Part shown: positions 6,284-6,936 of the stretch, one piece after another | Position numbering within the stretch: position 1 is the first letter of the stretch | How the letters are laid out: each line of letters opens with the position of its first letter | From: Deltaproteobacteria bacterium RIFCSPLOWO2_02_56_12 | Lineage (GTDB): Bacteria; Desulfobacterota; Binatia; UBA9968 | Length of the DNA stretch: 6,936 nt | Assembly: GCA_001799045.1 (NCBI GenBank) | Contig: MGRY01000156.1 | Location: 1 to 6,936 of the forward strand | Reading direction: 5' to 3' | Notes under the pieces: model-generated | Told to the model about the DNA's origin: nothing | Databases searched by the model: none | Seen by the model: only the letters and a program-made list of their open reading frames with translations | Made by a program: the position numbers and the translations under genes

Positions 6284-6610
6284 CTACAAACTCAAAGTGG
6301 TGAGTGGAATTTTCCAACCGGCCATTACACCGACAGCGTCACCGGAGAGAAACGTAGGCATCACCTCCATGAGTCTGTTTTGCAACGGGAAGTGCGGCAG
6401 GCTGTCATCAAGGCAGGCATCTCTAAGCCGGCGAGACGACATATGCGGAAGTATGTTTCAGCCTTTGTCGTTATCCACAAGTGAGCGACTCTTTACAATT
6501 CAGCGTAACCATTATAGAAATCCTCGCATGTGCACGTATCCAAAACGTGCTATACGGAAGTAAGGCGGTACTACACGGAACAAGATATTCATAGTTCGCT
6601 GGATCAGTTC
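6284..6610 (+). pseudogene. Decayed C-terminal half of an integron-integrase-like tyrosine recombinase
   Basis: Intact members of this family cut and rejoin DNA at specific sites using a catalytic tyrosine. In one frame (6305-6481, stop at 6482-6484) the peptide begins WNFP, then has GEKRRHHLHESVLQR and VRQAVIKAGISKPA. This closely follows the IntI-type catalytic domain pattern (W..VFP, RRHHLHE, Q.AV..A...AGI.KPA). The next expected block (HTLRHSFATHLL) is badly eroded to HMRKYVSAF. A second frame (6508-6525) gives TIIEIL, matching TIQELLGH. After a one-base shift, the frame from 6527 gives HVHVSKTC-YTEV (compare GH.DVSTTMIYTHV, with the catalytic-type Tyr at 6551-6553), ending in SSLDQF like the usual SPLD ending. 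An in-frame stop and two or more frameshifts make it non-functional. The N-terminal half is absent, and no start codon or RBS is identifiable. The family call rests on recognised motifs, not a search. Confidence 0.72.
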
Positions 6611-6619
6611 GCTGGATCA
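6594..6619. repeat. 13-bp perfect tandem duplication
   Basis: GTTCGCTGGATCA occurs twice head to tail, at 6594-6606 and 6607-6619. It falls at the very end of the integrase remnant, where the family's SPLD-type terminus would be. A slippage duplication in non-functional sequence is the simplest explanation; a 13-bp target-site-like duplication is less likely because nothing lies between the copies. Confidence 0.85.
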
Positions 6620-6683
6620 AGAATGACACGCCTCTCGACTCATGGTAGAGTACATATTAGGGCAGATCGGAGAGGAAACGAAC

Positions 6684-6936
6684 GTGCCGGAGATCAGCAG
6701 ATTCCTGGGCATTGTCATAGCAATGTACTTCAAGGACCACGGTCCTCCCCATTTCCATGCCAAGTATGGGGGCCAAAGAGCAACTTTTTCCATTAATGAC
6801 CTGAGGTTGATTGAGGGGAAACTACCTCCTCGAGTCGTGTCACTCGTACTTGAATGGGCGTTTCAGCACAGGGAAGAACTCCTGGAGAACTGGACGCGAG
6901 CCGAACGGAAGGAAGATCTCCACAAGATTGAACCCC
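6684..6936 (+). CDS. DUF4160 domain protein (C-terminus cut by window edge)
   Basis: The frame is open for 84 codons to the window edge and matches my recollection of DUF4160: an initial PEISRFLGIVIAMYFKD, then HGPPHFHAKYGG (19-30) with its conserved histidines, IEGKLPPR (44-51), LVLEWAFQHREELLENW (55-71) and KIEP (81-84). Family members usually end a few residues after the KIEP-like segment, so little is missing. The function is not known; the genes are small, often horizontally spread, and frequently followed by a DUF2442 gene in a toxin-antitoxin-like pair, which would lie just outside. I chose GTG at 6684 because the family typically starts M-P-x-I-S-R-F, and AGAGG precedes it by about 8 nt. 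An in-frame ATG at 6642 would add 14 residues but has no ribosome binding site. Confidence 0.85.
   Translation, partial: MPEISRFLGIVIAMYFKDHGPPHFHAKYGGQRATFSINDLRLIEGKLPPRVVSLVLEWAFQHREELLENWTRAERKEDLHKIEP

Noticed and set aside
6297..6563. 88-codon plus-strand ORF as a real gene
   Set aside because: It is a mosaic of off-frame sequence over the integrase remnant; the recognisable recombinase motifs are mostly in other frames.
6530..6796. 88-codon plus-strand ORF as a real gene
   Set aside because: Its first part is the decayed integrase C-terminus, and its second part overlaps the clear DUF4160 reading frame out of frame.

Overview
The window looks like a piece of a Gram-negative bacterial chromosome, most plausibly a delta-proteobacterial (Desulfobacterota-type) anaerobe or a related lineage. 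That placement is an inference from gene content and order: coaBC, a DUF4416 gene, a [4Fe-4S]-type uracil-DNA glycosylase and long-form nfeD on one strand, an outer-membrane MlaA/VacJ protein, and a bacterial deoxyhypusine-synthase-like gene. There is no rRNA or tRNA to settle it, and I see no tRNA gene or CRISPR array.

Left block (positions 1-3823, minus strand, read right to left). Four genes run in one direction: coaBC (coenzyme A synthesis), a DUF4416 protein, a family 4-like uracil-DNA glycosylase, and the secreted/membrane protease NfeD1b, which is cut off by the left edge. The gaps are about 70 and 105 bp. nfeD appears to start at a TTG inside the end of the glycosylase gene. The coaBC-DUF4416 gap is filled by six GTTCAA/TTGAAC hexamers arranged as a palindrome with a roughly 9-bp period.

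Centre (3824-4159). A 336-bp spacer separates coaBC from the oppositely oriented mlaA. It carries a hairpin plus T-run with a competing upstream hairpin, a GTTTGCAAAC palindrome inside a candidate coaBC promoter, and short TGGCA repeats.

Right block (4160-6145, plus strand). mlaA (outer-membrane lipid asymmetry) is followed 15 bp later by a deoxyhypusine-synthase family gene, probably one transcript. The MlaA has no proper lipobox. The DHS-like enzyme keeps the NAD-site motifs and the SWGK lysine, but differs at several positions that bind spermidine in the eukaryotic enzyme. It therefore probably acts on another substrate, likely a polyamine.

Right end (6146-6936). This is an accessory-looking stretch. 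It holds a decayed C-terminal half of an integron-integrase-like tyrosine recombinase (about 6284-6610, with stops and at least two frameshifts), a 13-bp tandem duplication, and a DUF4160 gene that runs off the window. DUF4160 genes are often paired with DUF2442 genes, so the partner may lie just outside. No complete new system is visible. The best leads are the DHS-like enzyme with its altered active site, and the integrase remnant.
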